Source: Haliotis asinina (taxonomy: Eukaryota > Mollusca > Gastropoda > Lepetellida > Haliotidae). From it: DNA of 64,000 nt. Under the pieces are notes generated by a model. That model searched no databases, had not been told where the DNA came from, and worked only from the letters and a program-made list of their open reading frames with translations. The translations under genes were made by a program, and so were the position numbers. The stretch covers positions 31,562,501 to 31,626,500 of the forward strand of contig NC_090291.1 in assembly GCF_037392515.1 (NCBI RefSeq). The letters run 5' to 3'. Numbering within the stretch: position 1 is the stretch's first letter; each line of letters starts with the position of its first letter. Shown piece after piece: positions 44,879-57,220 of the stretch.

Positions 44879-45067
44879 TAGTCTCTGAATATACGTAATT
44901 TTGATAGTAACAAATTAACCCATATAGATTGAAAAGGGGCCCCCGAGAGACCAAAGATCGAACCTTGGGGAAATTTAGACTTGCTTAATTTAAGGCTTTG
45001 CACTGCAGATAAAGTTTGGCAGTTGGGAAAATAATTAATGTATTTCAGGGACTGTGAGGCAGACTAG
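44879..45067 (+). mobile_element. MITE-like family, ~190 bp, copy 1
   Basis: It runs from tagtctctgaa to ttcagggactgtgaggcaga with cta. The ends are imperfect inverted repeats (tagtct..tga and its complement). The internal gaaatYtagacttgc word is the family marker. Related copies lie at 2486, 5914, 7248, 9981 and 58,423. Confidence 0.65.
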
Positions 45068-45069
45068 AT

Positions 45070-45140
45070 TGTCTACTCTAGACTCGATTGTTTACAAGCC
45101 TATGGAATATTGATGAGTGCGGCGTAAAGCACACTTACTC
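45070..45140 (+). mobile_element. SINE family B, 3' end
   Basis: gtctactctagactcgattg tttac and gagtgcggcgtaaagcac; adjoins MITE-like copy 1. Confidence 0.65.
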
Positions 45141-45144
45141 TCTC

Positions 45145-46200
45145 AAATATAATTTCACTGTGCTAATATTATGTGAACAAACTGAATTACGTTTATTGTT
45201 AATGTGCGATAACCACCATTGTCACCAGCATTTGGTGATGTGTGCAAAAACGAATGTTATCAAAACGAAACCTCACAGACAAACATGATCGATATACATG
45301 TAATTAATTATCTGTGATCGATATGTTTTAAATATCTGTTTCATTCTGAAAAAAAATGCAAAAGGAACAATGTTTTGCCCATTAAACGTCGACAGGGTGA
45401 CCTGAGCAAAGCGAAAGCACACGGGAAAGCCACTCGTCTGTGTTGATATTTGTTGGCTGAACCTATTCACGGTTTTCCCGTGCGGCCTAAAAATAGAACC
45501 ATGTCATAGCAAGCAATTCTGACTTGATCGTCTGCAAAGGATCCGTGTGTAGGGGTGTGAGTATATCCTGTTCATAAAACAATGCAAGTGATAAATCAAT
45601 AGAACACTTTTCGATTAAATGTATATTTCTTTCGATATCCCCCAGATGAAGCTTGCAGGCAGGAGTTACTTTCTATTGTCGTCTGCGCCTGCCTGCGTCG
45701 TGTGTTCAGACTGTTCACTAGTCGTCGTATGACGTAACATACATAGGTTATGTTATGTTTTCAGACGTATACTGTCTTAACCGTGAGAATATCGATGTAT
45801 GCAAATAATAATGCAAATGTAGTATAAGAATTTATACACCTTGATAATCCACGAGTTTCAGTGATCCCATATCACCCAGGAGGTTTTGTGTTAAAGTCGC
45901 ACATCTGTCACAATGTGCATCCGGATATTCGAAGCCTCGAAGTTCGACACAGCGGGGTTCAACTGAATGTGGAATGTGGAAATTTCTTTAACTGTGCATG
46001 CATCTGCTTGCTACTACCAAACAACCACCGCAGTTATATAGGCCTCATATGGACTCGCCAGTTAAGGAATTCTGCATGTCTGTAGTAATCTTTATTCGAG
46101 GTTTACACTTTGCACCTTCGCATTCATATATTTGTGCACTGACCAGAAGACTAGCCATTGTTATTCCTCGATTCCTTTGGTCAAATGTAACATGTGTTTG
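45145..46200. other. No gene recognised
   Basis: No convincing frame or repeat until the tRNA-like head at 46,205. Confidence 0.4.
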
Positions 46201-46204
46201 GGAT

Positions 46205-46290
46205 TTGACATGAGTGCCATCCGAGATTCGAACCCACACTCTGGGAATCAGGCACGTAATCGCCAGCACACAAAGTCAGCTGCCCAGCCC
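46205..46290 (-). mobile_element. Possible tRNA-like head (family C?)
   Basis: The minus strand holds gtgtgggttcgaatctcgga, a near-consensus B box. The sequence before it (gggcagctgactttgtgtgc) is weakly A-box-like. It resembles the unit at 28,485-28,655. Confidence 0.3.
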
Positions 46291-46400
46291 GCCCAGCTAC
46301 CGCATTGTGTAATCACATCCTTAAGAAAAACATGGGTTGCTGTGGACCCATCGCACCTATCACATATGTAGAACATAGTGGTCCCACAGTATACATATAT

Positions 46401-47508
46401 GTTGCTGGGGGTCTACCGCAACCTGGTAGCCCCAAGAGGTAACAAACAAACATACGTTGCTAGGACCCTATTATAACCTGGTAGCCTCGAAGAGAGACAG
46501 GCACGGGTTTGGGGGGACCTATTGTAACAAGGGAGTCACACAGGGAGAAAAACATCGGAAGCTTGAGACCTTCTGTATCCTTGTAGTTCACGAGAAGACA
46601 AACAGGTTACTGGGGACTTGCTGTAAGCTGGTAGCCCCACGAGGAATTAAACATAGGTTACTGGGGTCCAATTGTAACTTAGCAGCCCCACTGGGAGACA
46701 AACATTGGCTAGTGGGGGCCTATTATAACCTGGTAGTTCACGGGGATGTAGACATAGGTTGCCGGGGATCTATTGTGACCTGGTAGTTCACGGGGAGACA
46801 AAAATAGATAACTGGGGACCTATTGTAACCTGGTAGTTCACGGGAAGACAAACATGTTACTGAGGGCCTATTGTAAACGTGTAGTTCACGGGGAGACAGA
46901 CAGGTAGGTGGGGACCTTTTGTAACCTGGTAGTTCACGGGGAGACAAACATGGGTAGCTGGGGACCTATTGTAACCTGGTACGTCACGGGAAAACAAACA
47001 TAGGTAGCTGGGGACCTATTGTAACCTGGTAGTTTACGGGGAGACAAACATATGTAGCTGGGTAACTACTGTAAGCTGATAGTTCACTGAGAGACAAACA
47101 TGTTGCTAGGGAGCCATTGTAATCTGATTGTTTACGGGGAGACAAACATGTTACTGGGGACCTATTGTAATCTGGTAGTTCACGGGGAGACAAACATAGG
47201 TAGCTGGGGACCTCTCGTAACCTGGTTGTTCACTGAGAGACAAACACAAATAGCAGGGACCTAATGTAACCCTGTAGTTCACGGGGAGACAGACATATGT
47301 TGCCGGGGATCTATTGTAACCTGGTAGTTCACGAGGAGACAAACATAGGTGCCTTGGAGCCATTTGTAGCCTAGTAGTTCACAGAGAGACAATTATAGGT
47401 AGCTCTGGACCTATTTTAACCTGGTACCCGTATATCGAGACAAATATATGTTGCTGAGTATCTATTTTAATCTGGTAGCCCCACGGGGAGACAAATATAA
47501 GTTGCTGG
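46401..47508. repeat. 50-bp minisatellite, about 22 units
   Basis: The units run gtagctggggacctattgta / acctggtagttcacggggag / acaaacatag, with lengths 47-52 bp and mostly 50. Central units are the most alike and edge units have drifted. Open frames through it reflect the array, not a gene, because 50 is not a multiple of three. Confidence 0.92.
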
Positions 47509-47509
47509 T

Positions 47510-50500
47510 TACGAATTATAAACCGTGGCTGAAGACCCCCATGGCAAATTTCTTCAGAAAGGGAAAGGGAAGGGAAAACCCACAGTGATCACAATTAAGT
47601 ATATTAGTCATACTGAGAGGAAGGACATTACCGTATCTCTCTTCTGTACATTGTTACAATATTTGCAGTCATCCTTATAAGGATGCAGAACATAAGGGAG
47701 AATGTAGCCGTTTCCTCTACATGTTTGTTGCTATGCTTCACATTGCAATCTTAGACGAGAGCGGATGTTTAAATGTCAACATTTTAAAATAGTGAGGAGG
47801 AATACCCACTTCGAAGGCTCAAAAAGAACACTTTAAATCACCCAGAGTCTTGAAATATCTTCATTTAGATTTGTTCAGTGAACAAGCGTAGCCAATATTC
47901 TCATCTCCACATGAATTGGTGGTGTCTGGGTGTTACACCGGGTCCAACTGGAAATAGGTAGGCTGCACCTGTCCTCTGTGCATGTGTTTCCTTTCCGCTT
48001 CACATTAGCTAAGGTTTGTGTCCCTCACCGCCCAAATCTATCAACTGGTCTTGTTAATCGGGTGTAGACGCTTTAAATACATTTATGTAACTTCTTCTTA
48101 GTATAGCTTGTGGTTATCTCCCAACTGACAGAGACCCATTTGACAGACAGACGATTGACAGACACTGAACAGGGAGGTTCATCAGGGTAACACCTTCGGG
48201 TATAATGGAACAGAGTTGATTAGGATGAGGTTCTTTACTGAAATGTAACTTCTTCTCAAAACTGTTTTTATTATCAATTACTATCGAATATGAAAAAACA
48301 GGTTTTTCACTCAGAGGTTTGATTGTCTTTTTGATTGATTGCCCAATCATTTTAGAAGTCTTTTTTAACAAGGACGTTAAACCCAAATGTTTATGAAAAT
48401 CAACTGTTTTTATATTGCAGCAATATCGTTCAAAGTAAATTATATAGCTTCAGTTTCTTTCTTGTTATTATTTGGACTGTGTCTGTAACATGCAGTAGCT
48501 TATCCTATCTGTTTATTGAACCGTAAATGTTGTTCTAAAACGTCTGGGAACTGCCTGTCTGCGTAATGGGAGGGCACCTAGCTTGTTGATGACCCGTTCC
48601 AAATGAGTCATTGCAGTGATATCCGTTCATTTAACGGTGATATCCGTACGTTTAACACTGATATCCCTTCGTTAACCCAATTGAAAAACATCATTACCTA
48701 TATAGTGTATGAGAATATGCTTACTTAATGCTACTTGACAACCTCTCAACTGCATTCTTGTCATGTGTGAAATAAAACTCAAACAGGGATCGATATATTG
48801 AATTAACGTCTGAATAAAAAGATGTCATTCTTGACTATTACTCTACCAATGTGTATCAAGTTTTCAAGTAAATCAGAGTAGGGTTTTATTGTCGTTATGT
48901 TAAGGTCTTTTTGGGTGCGTCTATAGAATGAAATGGTAAAATGTACTAAACTTTGTATGGCTGTAAGAGCCTGTATTGACCCTGACAGGCAGGGTACCCG
49001 AACCCTTCATTTCCTTTAAGTTTCTGTCACTTATTTATTTATTTCACCTTTGAGTAATTAAACACAAAATTTCAAGATCGCTTCACATGGTTACCCTATA
49101 TAATCAGAGATGTGCCCGGGATGTGACTTTCATAATATGTCTAAACCAAGGATTTGAAATAACGTTATCTTGCTAGCACCGATCGTAAAATATCACATTA
49201 TTGGAATCTTCCAATATGTTGTGGCGGTGCCTGGTTTCGATACTTCGACCTTTTTGCGGTTTCATCCACTAGATCTAGGCTACATCCTACTCGGGTCTAC
49301 AAGAGATTTCGTTACTGAATAAAAACCTTGAATCTTGAAATCAAAACAATGTATATAAAATATATCTATTAAAAGGTTAACGGTAGATTGTTGTAGTATT
49401 CTTTTAATACAGCCCATTATAACACATCAGCCAATCCTTTTTCCGGTTGGAGATTCTGCCACTGGTGTCATAGATGTTTGTCATTTTAAGTTTGATGACT
49501 CCATGTTTCAGGGACATCGAACAACGCCTCCATTTTGCTAGTCCCATCATCCTGTACGGGGACACTGGAACATGAGATGCTAAAGGAGATTCAGTCATCT
49601 ATATTCTGCCGTCAATCAAGGTAATGCTCGAATAGAATTGAAAACTATTAATAGATTTTATTCATATTTAATGTGATATTCCATCAGAGGAAAGGTTGTG
49701 TACTTTTTGCGTTGTGATTGTCCAAGAATCTGCATACCTTATTTGGGTGCAACTGGCATTTTATTCAGACCTTGGAAGTGGTACTCGTCCCTTGTGTTAC
49801 CGTGCTTCGACGTCTTTATGGAAAATGAATTTACTCGCAAAAGTATTCATCATTACCATGATATTATGTATTCATTATTACTATATGTATTCATTACAAC
49901 TGGTGCTCCATAAAGTAACTTTATTGTTTTATTGCCTGCAGAGGTGAAAAGGACCGGTGGCCTCATTTACCCCTGAATAAACAACTATCTCACTCATATT
50001 TACTTTTTAAAATGTAGGGTATAATGAAACATAAATTCTCTAAAACTCTGACCAGTAATGAATGTTAACAAATTTATGTATAGGGTCTTCTTCTTCATCA
50101 AATTGTCTGAGCTGGTCTGTGCTGATTGTGACAAGCAATGAAAGAAATGAGGTGTTATTTTACCAGTATTTTTTTACACTGCAAAAGTGCGTCCCAAAAG
50201 TGAACAACTAAAGTTATAAACACATTTTTATGAACTTACATAGTTAAAACTGGGACCAATAAAAAAATCCTCGTGTGTTACACTTCGCCTAAGTGGCCAT
50301 TGTTAAAGAACTTAAACTCTACAAAAAATGTGAATTGTTTAACCACTCGACAATTTACTCAGCTTGTTTCCATCTTCAACAACAGGAGAGAGATGCTTTT
50401 GAAGCACCCTTCCCAAAAAGGGACTATATGCACAAATGGGTTAATAACAAATAATAGTGCACGTATTAGTGATAATTAATGAAAGTACAAATATTGGTAA

Positions 50501-50600
50501 TTTTATACGGTAAATCATAAAAAACAAAACACTTTCAAAATTTTACACATGTTGGAATTTGTTTGTTGGCATGTTGTTTATCAGCAAATTTTGCTAAACG
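47510..50600. other. Long stretch without a recognised feature
   Basis: AT-rich. A 90-codon minus-strand frame (48,114-48,386) reads as protein-like in part (IKPLSEKPVFSYSIVIDNKN), but it has no splice context and no family that I know. Confidence 0.35.
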
Positions 50601-50602
50601 GG

Positions 50603-50708
50603 AGAGGTGAAGGAACTGATTTTCTAAGGAACTTCTACCGCTACGCTCATTACATAAAATCAAATGAGTGTAGCGGTAGAAGACTCTCAGAAAATCATTT
50701 CCTCGCCT
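50603..50708. repeat. Hairpin-forming inverted repeat
   Basis: Arms of about 45 bp (cttctaccgctacgctcatt and its near complement aatgagtgtagcggtagaag) flank a loop of about 12 bp. A small bulge of extra bases lies in the right arm. It has no recognised family; a MITE or a structured RNA is possible. Confidence 0.6.
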
Positions 50709-51079
50709 ATTTTGTTCAAATTAGAAATATAGGTTAATCAAAACACATAAAAGCAATGTACGATTGCAAAAGTGTGGACTTTTATTTTTTTTTTAAAATA
50801 TTGTCCAAACAGTGATTCGAAAGCTACATCCAAGACATGAATTACTGAACAGATAATTGGGGACAGGTCAGACATATTTAAATGTCAAGTGACTGTCTCC
50901 AAGCAGCTGAAGAAAAATAATGAAGTATAATGCTATCGGCGCCCATGATTCGTACCGACTTGGTTGTAAGAATGCAGATCGACTTGTGTAATACTTCGCA
51001 AGTATGACAACGTCAGCATCGGCAGTGCACCGGAAATGCTAATTACAGTCGAGTGTTTCCGGAATGCCGATTGAGGCGA

Positions 51080-51180
51080 TAAACGGAACCGCGTGGTCAG
51101 ACTCGCTGTCATGGTTGAATCATACCATCGTCTCTCATTGCTGTCGATCACTGGATAGTCTGGTCCAGCGAGACTCCAGG
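51080..51180 (+). mobile_element. SINE family B, middle fragment
   Basis: cggaaccgcgtggtcagact, atcgtctctcattgctgtcg and actggatagtctggtccagc. Confidence 0.6.
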
Positions 51181-51274
51181 GCGGTTGTTAACTTTTCTTA
51201 TTGGAGGGACGGGTGACGTAGAGCACTATCAACGTTTAAAGAATCATATGCCAAAATTGCCCCCTTGTCAACCT

Positions 51275-51345
51275 GGACTCGATTGTGTACAGACCGCCGC
51301 CACACAAACGGAATACTGCCGAGTGTGGCTGTAAAGCAAACAGCC
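51275..51345 (+). mobile_element. SINE family B, 3' end
   Basis: ctggactcgattgtgtacag, ccgccgccacacaaacggaa and gagtgtggctgtaaagc. Confidence 0.6.
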
Positions 51346-51683
51346 AGTCAAAGCATTGGGTTCGTTGCGTGAACCAGGGTACAGCAGACCCATCTCTTGT
51401 GTTTTCCGCAGTTGTGAGTGATTTGAATGGTGCCGCGGGATAATTACACCTCTCAGTCATACTTTTAAAAGTAAGTTGGGAGTGTTGCTGAGGTAATCTT
51501 ACAGTGCTTTCGAGTGGATCCGGAAACCGATGGGTGTAGATCACCTGCGCATCGCTTTACTACTGTGAAAAATGCGTGGGTGTGGATACATGTCGATCAT
51601 TGTAACGTAGGCGTGCATACCTGTTCGGTGGGTTGGCAGTCCATAGCTGGTATTTCATTGTTCAACCTCAGTCGACAGTCGTG

Positions 51684-51843
51684 AATGAGTGAGCATAATT
51701 TTACCCATCTTTTGGCAATATTTCACCAATATCACAGGGTGGAATACCAGAAATAGGCTTCATATATTGTATCCATGGGTGGAATAGAACCCGGTTTTCA
51801 GCTTGACGATAGAATGCTTCAACCACTAGGCTACCCCGCCGCT
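51684..51843 (-). mobile_element. SINE family A
   Basis: gagtgagcataattttaccc, taccagaaataggcttcata, ggaatagaacccggttttca and ccactaggctaccccgccgc. Confidence 0.78.
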
Positions 51844-52439
51844 ACTCAATCGTCAATAGAGGAGGCGGGCGAAAAATAATACAGTCACTAAAAATGTTTT
51901 TCACTGATGGCGTAGCTTATGTTTATGATGTTACAGAAATTAAGTTTACATCGCTTGGCAATAGTCCTGGAATTATTTTTGATGCTGATCGCATCTTTGT
52001 TTTGGTATCAATTTTATTGTAAATTTAGCAGATAAAGATCGGGTTTTTTGTTGTGCGTGTGCATTATGAGAGAATTGTTTTATTACAGCAAAAAAGAATA
52101 CCAAAAAAGACATATCTGTAGTCTTAAAATTCATCCATAGCTTAACGTCGAAATTCGCTTCTGTTACATTCCAGACATATGACACCAGTTTGCGAATACA
52201 TTGTAGTATGATACATAACTGTGTGAAGCGTCATAAAATCTACCAAACCGTCACGTGAATGGTTCTCAACTGAATGTGTGGGCAGAATTCTACTTGACAA
52301 ACGTCGGAAAAAATAATTATGAAGCGAAAAGTAGACTTATGTATTTTGTTTATATGTTATATTTGTCTCGATAAAATTTAATAATTGCTACCAGATAACG
52401 TGATAAAGATCACTTCGTCACCATGTATGACACTGGGGT

Positions 52440-52592
52440 TGGGTGGTGGTAGCCTAGTGATTAAAGCGTTCGCTCGTCACGCCAGAGACCCGGGTTCCAT
52501 TCGGGACATGGGTAGACTTTGTGAAGCCCATTTCTGGTGTCCCCCGCCTTGATGTTATGGGAATAAGTCTAAAATCATTGTCACACACTCAC
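52440..52592 (+). mobile_element. SINE family A
   Basis: tgggtggtggtagcctagtg, gcgttcgctcgtcacgccag and aagcccatttctggtgtccc; the tail is diverged (taaaatcattgtcacacac). Confidence 0.8.
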
Positions 52593-52624
52593 GTATATAC
52601 TTGTAAATGCAACTTGCATACGGT

Positions 52625-52861
52625 CACGTCAGTCGATGCGATCGTGGGTTCGGTTTCCGGGGCGCTGTAGTTGTGTTTGTTTTTGGTTCGTCTGCACCAT
52701 GTCGTGTCCGTGGTCTCCTGAAGAGTCGAAAATGTCTAATCCCTGCATCACGTCCGTTCCGACCTTGAAAGGTCAAGTGTGCATAGCTATGCCGAGGGAT
52801 TCTGTGTATGGCCATCCGCCCGTCCGTCGGTACGGAGAGATTTTTATTCAGCCAATAAACT
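52625..52861 (+). repeat. Possible unclassified SINE-like unit
   Basis: cgatcgtgggttcggtttcc is B-box-like near the start, and gccaataaactgaaaa ends it. Both strands are open for 60-75 codons, but the layout suits a short interspersed repeat better than a gene. The family is unknown to me. Confidence 0.3.
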
Positions 52862-53796
52862 GAAAACTATTGGTTTGATTGAATTCAAATTTAAGGACAC
52901 CTCCTTTGGAGGAGGGGGACAGCACAATTTTTTATCATATATATAAAATTTTAAAATTTTCTTGAAGCTATAAACAATCAATTCTGAACCAGACAACCCT
53001 GGGAGTGAGAGCGTGAACAAATACCATGTGATCGGGTCATCATGACCCAGTCATGTCATTTACCATGACATTCTGGAGGTTATCCCCGAGGTAAACCAAC
53101 CACATCTAAACAATATGTGCACCCACACGATTCTTTATCGTTTGTGGTTCATGGACGGACTTAAACAGAGCGTCAGTGGTCTTTCTCGGTAAAATGACAT
53201 AAAAGTTCAATTGAATTGAAACCACCTTGGAACATCTGGTCTAATGTTTAATGTTAATGGTATAACTTTGTGGATTATGGTATTTTCTATGCATTTTGTA
53301 GTGTATAATTAGGGCGAACACATCATGCCAGCTTTGTTATAGGTCATATGTTTACGAATTTGAAAATAACATGAAAACAACTTAATTATGAAGCATAACC
53401 TCTAAATGGTTATGGTAATTTTACACATAAGTTTTGTGAACTCATAATTCCCGTTTTGCTTCCTTTATCAAATGTTTCGGCAGAAATACCGAAAAGGTGA
53501 GACTAAATACCCACATCCACTATCCATCGCAATTTCGTTTTGTGCCCTCCCGTTTTCAAGGCAATCGCCATTATGTGTTATCGTAAACAGGTATTTGGAC
53601 GTAATAGTAGTGTAGCTGTAAAGGGTATGTTCTGCTGGAGCAGCAATGAGGAGCGCCAGCGCAGCATGCTCAGGGAACCAGGCGGAATATCAGTAATTTT
53701 TATCGGAGCTGTGTGACCTCTTACTTTGAAAACTCATTATTCTGGACAGTTCAGTGTCACTGTTAAGTAACAATGTAATTTACTTTCTATGCATTA

Positions 53797-53880
53797 GTGA
53801 GTGAGTGTGGTGTTACGCCGCGTTTAGCGATATTCCAGCAAAACAACTGTTTGGGACACCGGGAATGGGCCTGCGGCTTT
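53797..53880 (-). mobile_element. SINE family A, tail fragment
   Basis: gtgagtgtggtgttacgccg, cgatattccagcaaaa and gggacaccgggaatgggcct. Confidence 0.65.
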
Positions 53881-54449
53881 TGTATGTGGGATTGGTGCTA
53901 TCGTTTGTTACTACTCACCCATTGAAGACATCAGTGTTTAACAAGTTTAAAATGTTATTACGTGCTTCCGGAACTATTTGCACTCAGTAAAATGATCAAA
54001 AACAAGATGTCAGCTGTCATCCACAACGCATCTCGAGAGTCGCGATATTACAGATGTTTTGTTTAAAACAATTTTACATAGCTAAATCCGCGTAGATATT
54101 TTTATATAATCCCAACACGTCTTTGCTTATGTTTTGAAAAATCAAATTACACAGACTAATGTTGACACTAATAAATGAAATGTATTCATACGCGTGAACC
54201 CTGTTATGTCTGCGTAAATCAGTCGTTTTGTAACTAGAATTTTGAGATATTATTTTGCTTGTCATTAAGCTTTCGCTCGTTAGATATCAAACCATTCACT
54301 CGTTTCATAAATATGGTATTACACGGGACATACTTTAGTATTCCCTAAATTCGTTAGACACACATATATGTTTTCTTATAACATCACAACCGAAGACATT
54401 ATGTATATCATTCAGTTCCGGTATGCGAGGGTTGTGCATGTTTGCCAGG

Positions 54450-54505
54450 GGGTGGTGGAGTAGCCCAGTGGTAAACGCCGTAGGCCCGGGTTCTGTTTCA
54501 CACTC
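54450..54505 (+). mobile_element. SINE family A, head fragment
   Basis: gggggtggtggagtagccca gtggtaaacgc joined to ggcccgggttctgtttca; the middle is shortened. Confidence 0.6.
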
Positions 54506-55454
54506 AGGCAAATTGTTCGAAACGTATCCCTGTTATCCCTATATGTAGGTTGAACAGAGCTCTTCCTGCTTTCAAAAGAAACTGCAACCAATTAAGGGTT
54601 TGATACTGCATGCAGTCCAACTTTTCGATATATGGTGGGGCAGCACTGGTTCAGTTATTATGCTCAAGATCCGTGTCTGGTACATTCTCTGAAAATAACG
54701 GTGGCCTTTGAGTCTAGTCCAAGTTTGAACCCTTATCCCCGTGTAGATTGTGAGATAGAATTGAAGCCCCCGACAACCAATGAGCGACCTAATGAGTCAA
54801 TTCATCTGGCTTTTGTCACTATCCCCCTTTAAGCTTCGACGTTGCTCACGTAGTCGATCACTAGACAAGTCCAGATTCGCTAGTGATAGATTGCAGAGTG
54901 CGGCGTTTTGTTGGATGCGTAAGAGTATTCCAGAAAAAAGCATGTTTACTCGTAAAATCGCGCAAAACTCGAAATACCAACACATACGAATAGTTCTTGA
55001 AAACAATAGACCAGACTATAGATCAGCCAGGTATGAGGTCGGACCGTCGACTCACTTGGCATGAAATGCATACCCCGCCTACATGCACAAGGGATCATGT
55101 GAAAGATATTTAGTGTTTTTGTCATGTGTGTTGACTATGTCCCATCTATTGATTAACATCTTACGTGTCTTTCTTTCATGAAGTTTCATGTTTAGATGTA
55201 GAAAAGGGTATGGTACCTGATAACCATAGAAAAACATCGTATAATATGCCTCAAAATATATTGGTTGACCGCCCAAAGACCGAAAGGACTGGACATCATT
55301 TGTGAATTGTTGTGATTCCCGTAAAAGCAGTTAAATCTATCACTCAGATACACCATCTCATAACCCGGGATGCCACTAAAGGACTTGTGCAAATGCCTGT
55401 TCATTTTTAGATTGACTATAGAAACAGCTTACTGAAAGGAATCGGTTAACGTCA

Positions 55455-55850
55455 TCTGTACAAACTCCAGAAAGTCCAGAACACTGCCGCCAGGATAGTG
55501 ACGAGAACACCAAAATCATGCATTGGCAGCTCAAAGAAGCGAGAATCAACTTTAATATTCTATGCATGGTGTACAAATGTCAAAATGATACGGCATCACC
55601 ATATCTTTCTAATATGGTGGAAGACTACATCCCCGCAAAGACTCTTCGATCTCAAAATCTGAATCTTCAGAACACACCGCAGTATAATCTGAAGTCCTTT
55701 AGTCACGCAGCTCCGCAACTATGGAACTTCCTCTGGACGTCACATTTTAATCATCAGTATTGCATTCAACTCCAAATTCAAGACGCAACTATTTTCAGAC
55801 CATTATTCATTATATTATTCCTGAACTATAATTCATAGACATTTACTCCT
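55455..55850 (+). pseudogene. 3' end of an APE-type LINE (L2/CR1/Jockey-like) reverse-transcriptase ORF, frameshifted
   Basis: Frame one gives LYKLQKVQNTAARIVTRTP, the signature that follows the RT domain in L2/CR1-type elements. After a frameshift near 55,515 the second frame continues with LHW-type sequence (MHWQLKEARINFNILCMVYK), then YLSNMVEDYIPAKTLRSQN and HAAPQLWNFL. This order is typical of the last ~110 residues of such ORFs. It is 5' truncated, and a following tract of imperfect ttatt/attca repeats (55,800-55,950) may be its 3' tail. Confidence 0.75.
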
Positions 55851-56044
55851 GATATTGTTCACAGGTTTTATTTCGGGCAATTATTCATAGGTTTTATTGC
55901 ACACTATTATTTCAGTGCGTGCGTCTTTTCTCTGATTTTATTCGCTTTGAGCACGCACCTTGTGGATGATACAGCGTTTTATAAATGCTCATTAGTATAT
56001 TTCACAGCCAGGCTGGTAAGGCTCCTCATCAACCCCTGGACTCT

Positions 56045-57220
56045 CTACACGCAATCCAGACAGCAAATGGGGCAACTCCCTGGAAACGCTGCCAAGTCGA
56101 ACCCACCAAGGACGTCTCGGAGAACATGTAGGCTCCCCAACACTGGTGCTTCCTGCATTATCCAGAATGTCAGAAAGGGTATGCTCCCGTTGGAAACCAC
56201 GGGCACCCTCCTGATGTGCGCCAAGAGTTCAGGAGACAAAGGCACCGAGAACAATTGAGAGTCTGACGACAGTGTACTTGAGATGCAAGCGAGACATGTC
56301 AAAGGTGAGGTCGGCGTATTTAGAATGCTCTTCCTGACTCTTGTCAATAGGGACAGAAAAACCATTTGCTGTATCAGAAAGGATACGATCAGGTTTGTTG
56401 GCTGCAATTCTTCTGAGGCTGTATATGAGCCTGTTTCACAGAAGTTTAAAAGCATCATTTTCCATGACGCCCTCGACATGTTCAGGGTCGTACCATGGAT
56501 GGACCTCGGAGTCAAAGCCACAGGCATATCGAAGAGGGCAGAAAAAGCAACGGGCCATGCCATCATGTTGTTTGAGATATTTTGTTTGTGCCAAAGAAGG
56601 GCATCCACTTACAAGGTGTTGGGCAGTCTCTGTAAATTCATTACACAGTCGACGTTGATTGTTTAAGAATCACATTCTGGCGATTGCGAATGGGAAGCGA
56701 CTGGTCCTGGGCATCTAAAAGGAAGACCTCAGTTTCACATTTAAGACCAGCAGAACTTTCTGGATTGCTATTCTGTTCTATGCATGTTCAATGCATGTAC
56801 ACACGAAACAATGGCTTCTCAGAAAGTTTCTCCACTAATGACCCATTCTGGACAGACTTGGTGAATGACTTCACCTGGTTTACTCCCATGACTGTACCGT
56901 CCAGCAGTACATCACCATCAACAAAGTCAACCTCAAATTTTAAAAAATTGTCCAACAACCTTGGCACGCTTAAAATAGCTGTGGAATTCCTTGTTTCATA
57001 ATGATTTTTGCCATGCATCACCAACGAATCATCCGATAAATAGGTATGTGCAAAGGTACACGATAAAATTGCATTCCAAGATAGTTGTAGGCCTGACTGA
57101 TCTTCCTCAAGATATTCAGTAACTGAGTAAGTCCGATAGTCACTAACTGGGATCAATATACTGAAGAGACTTCAGAATCAATTAGTGAGGACAGAGTCAT
57201 ATGCATTTTGTAATCAGTCC
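56045..57220 (-). pseudogene. Decayed C-terminal half of a restriction-like-endonuclease (RLE) non-LTR retrotransposon ORF
   Basis: Read on the minus strand, the parts in order are: a post-RT linker ending near EKLSEKPLF (about 56,840); a segment with FLLDAQDQSLPIRNRQNV (about 56,730); a knuckle-like CNEFTETAQHLVSGC with H-X4-C, then KQHD (compare the RHN/RHD motif) near 56,590-56,640; GFDSEVHPWYDPEHVEGVM; NKPDRILSD with an acidic residue at the spacing of the family's PD-X12-14-D motif (about 56,370); and a C-terminal LRDVLGG (about 56,080). The order matches RLE-type LINE proteins as I know them. At least three frame changes and several stops make it non-functional. No intact reverse-transcriptase motif was found upstream. 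Confidence 0.7.

Larger units (their letters stand above)
52865..55450. other. Mostly featureless, with SINE-A fragments
   Basis: No frame with support. atgtgggattggtgctatcg at 53,884 recurs at 59,691, a short shared word of unknown origin. Confidence 0.35.

Noticed and set aside
46457..47363. Repeated-peptide ORFs (SPRELPGYNRSPVTCL type) in the minisatellite
   Set aside because: Unit length is 50 bp, not a multiple of three, and the frame breaks at each few units; no start or splice context.
46401..47508. CRISPR array
   Set aside because: Units are contiguous with no unique spacers, and the host is eukaryotic.
48114..48386. 90-codon minus-strand frame
   Set aside because: Protein-like in part but without splice signals, homologue or neighbours; below my threshold for a gene.
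56283..56666. Plus-strand frames of 105-127 codons
   Set aside because: They are complements of the RLE-LINE relic, whose minus strand shows the family motifs.
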